Below, one piece after another: positions 62,624 to 64,000 of a DNA stretch of 64,000 nucleotides. Each line of letters begins with the position of its first letter. The first letter of the stretch is position 1. Position numbers and translations under genes: made by a program. The stretch is taken from assembly GCA_947176915.1 (NCBI GenBank), contig CAMWSM010000001.1, positions 62,001-126,000 on the forward strand, given 5' to 3'. Source of the stretch: an uncultured Porphyromonadaceae bacterium (lineage in GTDB: Bacteria > Bacteroidota > Bacteroidia > Bacteroidales > Muribaculaceae). The notes under the pieces are model-generated. The model worked only from the letters and a program-made list of their open reading frames with translations. It was not told where the DNA came from and did no database searches.

Positions 62624-63231
62624 CCCATACCTCCGACTCGGAAGATTACGTCGGTGGAGCCCATGCTGCTCTTCAAGGGGGATGCCGATGGATTCAGCTG
62701 CGCATGAAAGATGCCGATGATGCTGAATTTATTTCCGCAGGAGAAAGATTGGCAGCTCTTTGCTCGTCAGCTAATGCTACCTTTATCCTTGATGATCGCG
62801 TGCATCTTGTCAAACATCTGAAAGCCGATGGCGTCCACCTTGGCAAAAATGATATGCCTATTCCGGAGGCAAGAAAGATATTAGGCGACGGCTACATTAT
62901 AGGCGCTACGGCAAACACCATTGAGGACGCACTTGATGCAGTAGAGAAGGGAGCTGACTATATAGGGATGGGACCCTTCCGATTCACCTCCACTAAGAGA
63001 AAACTGAGTCCGATGCTCGGCATAGAGGGATTGAAGAATATAATGAAGGAATTACGGCGGTTTTCTGATATTCCGGTAGTTGCAATAGGCGGCATCGAAG
63101 AGGAGGACATTCCCCTCGTAATGTCGTCAGGAGTAAGCGGAATCGCCCTATCGGGAGCGATCCTGAGATCACCCGATCCGGTTGCTGCCACCGCCTCTAT
63201 ATTGAAAACTCTTAATAATGAAAATAAATAA
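62608..63231 (+). CDS. thiE: Thiamine phosphate synthase
   Basis: 207 residues, joins HMP-pyrophosphate and thiazole phosphate to thiamine phosphate. Motifs: WIQLRMKDA (pyrophosphate binding), ILDDRVHL, DGVHLGKNDMP, YIGMGPFRFTSTK and VVAIGGI. The start overlaps the preceding ThiE-like gene by 16 bp. thiG follows after 9 bp, so the four genes form one operon under the TPP riboswitch. Confidence 0.94.
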   Translation: MLQFITHTSDSEDYVGGAHAALQGGCRWIQLRMKDADDAEFISAGERLAALCSSANATFILDDRVHLVKHLKADGVHLGKNDMPIPEARKILGDGYIIGATANTIEDALDAVEKGADYIGMGPFRFTSTKRKLSPMLGIEGLKNIMKELRRFSDIPVVAIGGIEEEDIPLVMSSGVSGIALSGAILRSPDPVAATASILKTLNNENK

Positions 63232-63240
63232 CTGACTCTT

Positions 63241-64000
63241 ATGGATAAATTGATAATCGGAGAAAAGGAATTTGCTTCCCGTCTATTTGTGGGAACAGGT
63301 AAATTCCGCTCAAATGAGGAGATGGCGCGTGCCATTGAATCATCCGGCACGGAAATGGTAACGGTAGCTATGAAGCGTATTGACATGACTAATCCTGCCG
63401 ATTCTATGCTTTCATATATAAAGCAGCCTTGCATCCAGCTCCTTCCTAATACTTCAGGAGTGCGCGATGCTGAGGAAGCAGTTTTAGCAGCTCAGCTTGC
63501 ACGAGAGGCTTTCTCCACCAATTTCATAAAACTTGAAATTCATCCTGACCCCAAATATCTACTTCCGGATCCTGTGGAAACCCTGAAAGCTACTGAAGAG
63601 TTGGCAAAGATGGGTTTCATAGTGCTCCCTTACATTCAGGCGGATCCGGTGCTGTGCAAACGTCTCGAGGAGGTAGGGGCAGCCGCTGTCATGCCTTTAG
63701 CCGCACCTATAGGCACGAATAAAGGACTCGTAACCCGCGACCTCATTGAGATTATAATTGAGCAGAGCAATATTCCTGTCGTTGTCGATGCCGGACTGGG
63801 AGCACCATCCCATGCGGCGGAGGCTATGGAGATGGGGGCGGATGCCGTACTCGTCAACACCGCCATTGCCGTGGCTGCCGATCCTGTAATGATGGCGAAA
63901 GCCTTTAAGAAAGGTGTAGAGGCCGGCAGAGAGGCTTTTCTTGGTGGTCTGGGGGTTAGAAGGAATTATGCGGAGGCAAGCAGTCCGTTGACATCTTTTC
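63241..64000 (+). CDS. thiG: Thiazole synthase (3' end outside window)
   Basis: 253 residues seen, of about 258 expected. Builds the thiazole phosphate from DXP, dehydroglycine and ThiS-thiocarboxylate. Motifs: [15 protein letters not shown] at the start, the Lys of VAMKRIDM (Schiff base), [56 protein letters not shown]. The start ATG is 9 bp after thiE. The frame is open to base 64000. Confidence 0.95.
   Translation, partial: MDKLIIGEKEFASRLFVGTGKFRSNEEMARAIESSGTEMVTVAMKRIDMTNPADSMLSYIKQPCIQLLPNTSGVRDAEEAVLAAQLAREAFSTNFIKLEIHPDPKYLLPDPVETLKATEELAKMGFIVLPYIQADPVLCKRLEEVGAAAVMPLAAPIGTNKGLVTRDLIEIIIEQSNIPVVVDAGLGAPSHAAEAMEMGADAVLVNTAIAVAADPVMMAKAFKKGVEAGREAFLGGLGVRRNYAEASSPLTSF

Overview
The window is a chromosomal segment of a Bacteroidales bacterium, most likely a gut lineage near Muribaculaceae/Bacteroides (lineage is inference). 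The signs are a type V pilus operon (DUF3575, DUF3868, Mfa1-like and FimB/Mfa2-like proteins), lipoprotein signals, scarce Shine-Dalgarno sequences and promoters of the Bacteroidetes form TTTG-N19/20-TAnnTTTG. No tRNA, rRNA or CRISPR array was seen.

Layout. 1-12.2 kb (+): purine cluster purL(3' part)-purM-purN-purH-purD-folD-purB-purA-guaB-guaA, which with PurF, PurE/K and PurC encoded elsewhere would take PRPP to AMP and GMP. It ends at a 40-bp perfect palindrome. 12.3-17.8 kb (-): an NlpE-like lipoprotein, a TPR membrane protein, a RelA/SpoT homologue and a sodium-coupled transporter. 18.2-19.6 kb (+): a small sigma-like factor and a membrane-anchored protein. 19.8-21.4 kb (-): an AAA-ATPase/PD-(D/E)XK protein bracketed by about 125-bp direct repeats. 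21.9-34.3 kb (-): a seven-gene type V pilus operon whose last two lipoproteins carry starch-binding-like modules. 34.7-37.7 kb (+): purT, a small membrane protein and a two-gene ThrE-type exporter. 37.8-38.4 kb (-): a frameshifted four-helix-bundle gene.

38.6-48.5 kb (+): a ten-gene Ter-type stress system with three TerD-like proteins, three von Willebrand A (TerY-like) proteins, an AIM24 protein, a PP2C phosphatase, a protein kinase and a TerB-like protein. It matches the known 'TerY-P' phosphosignalling theme, with extra components. It is followed by a P-type calcium ATPase. 51.4-57.7 kb is an AT-rich accessory island: a type II restriction-modification pair, two DUF4143 ATPases each preceded by two palindromes 32 bp apart, and between them a strongly structured element of about 145 nt behind a promoter, next to a small membrane protein. 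57.9-64 kb (+): transketolase, a secreted bleomycin-hydrolase-type peptidase, then a TPP riboswitch driving thiS, a ThiE-like paralogue, thiE and thiG (cut by the window end).

Two genome-scale patterns cross these regions. A small inverted-repeat element (MITE/REP-like) occurs at about 0.9, 41.5 and 61.5 kb, and its terminal arms resemble two terminators. Many intergenic spacers are built from near-tandem 6-9-bp words, a different word in each spacer.
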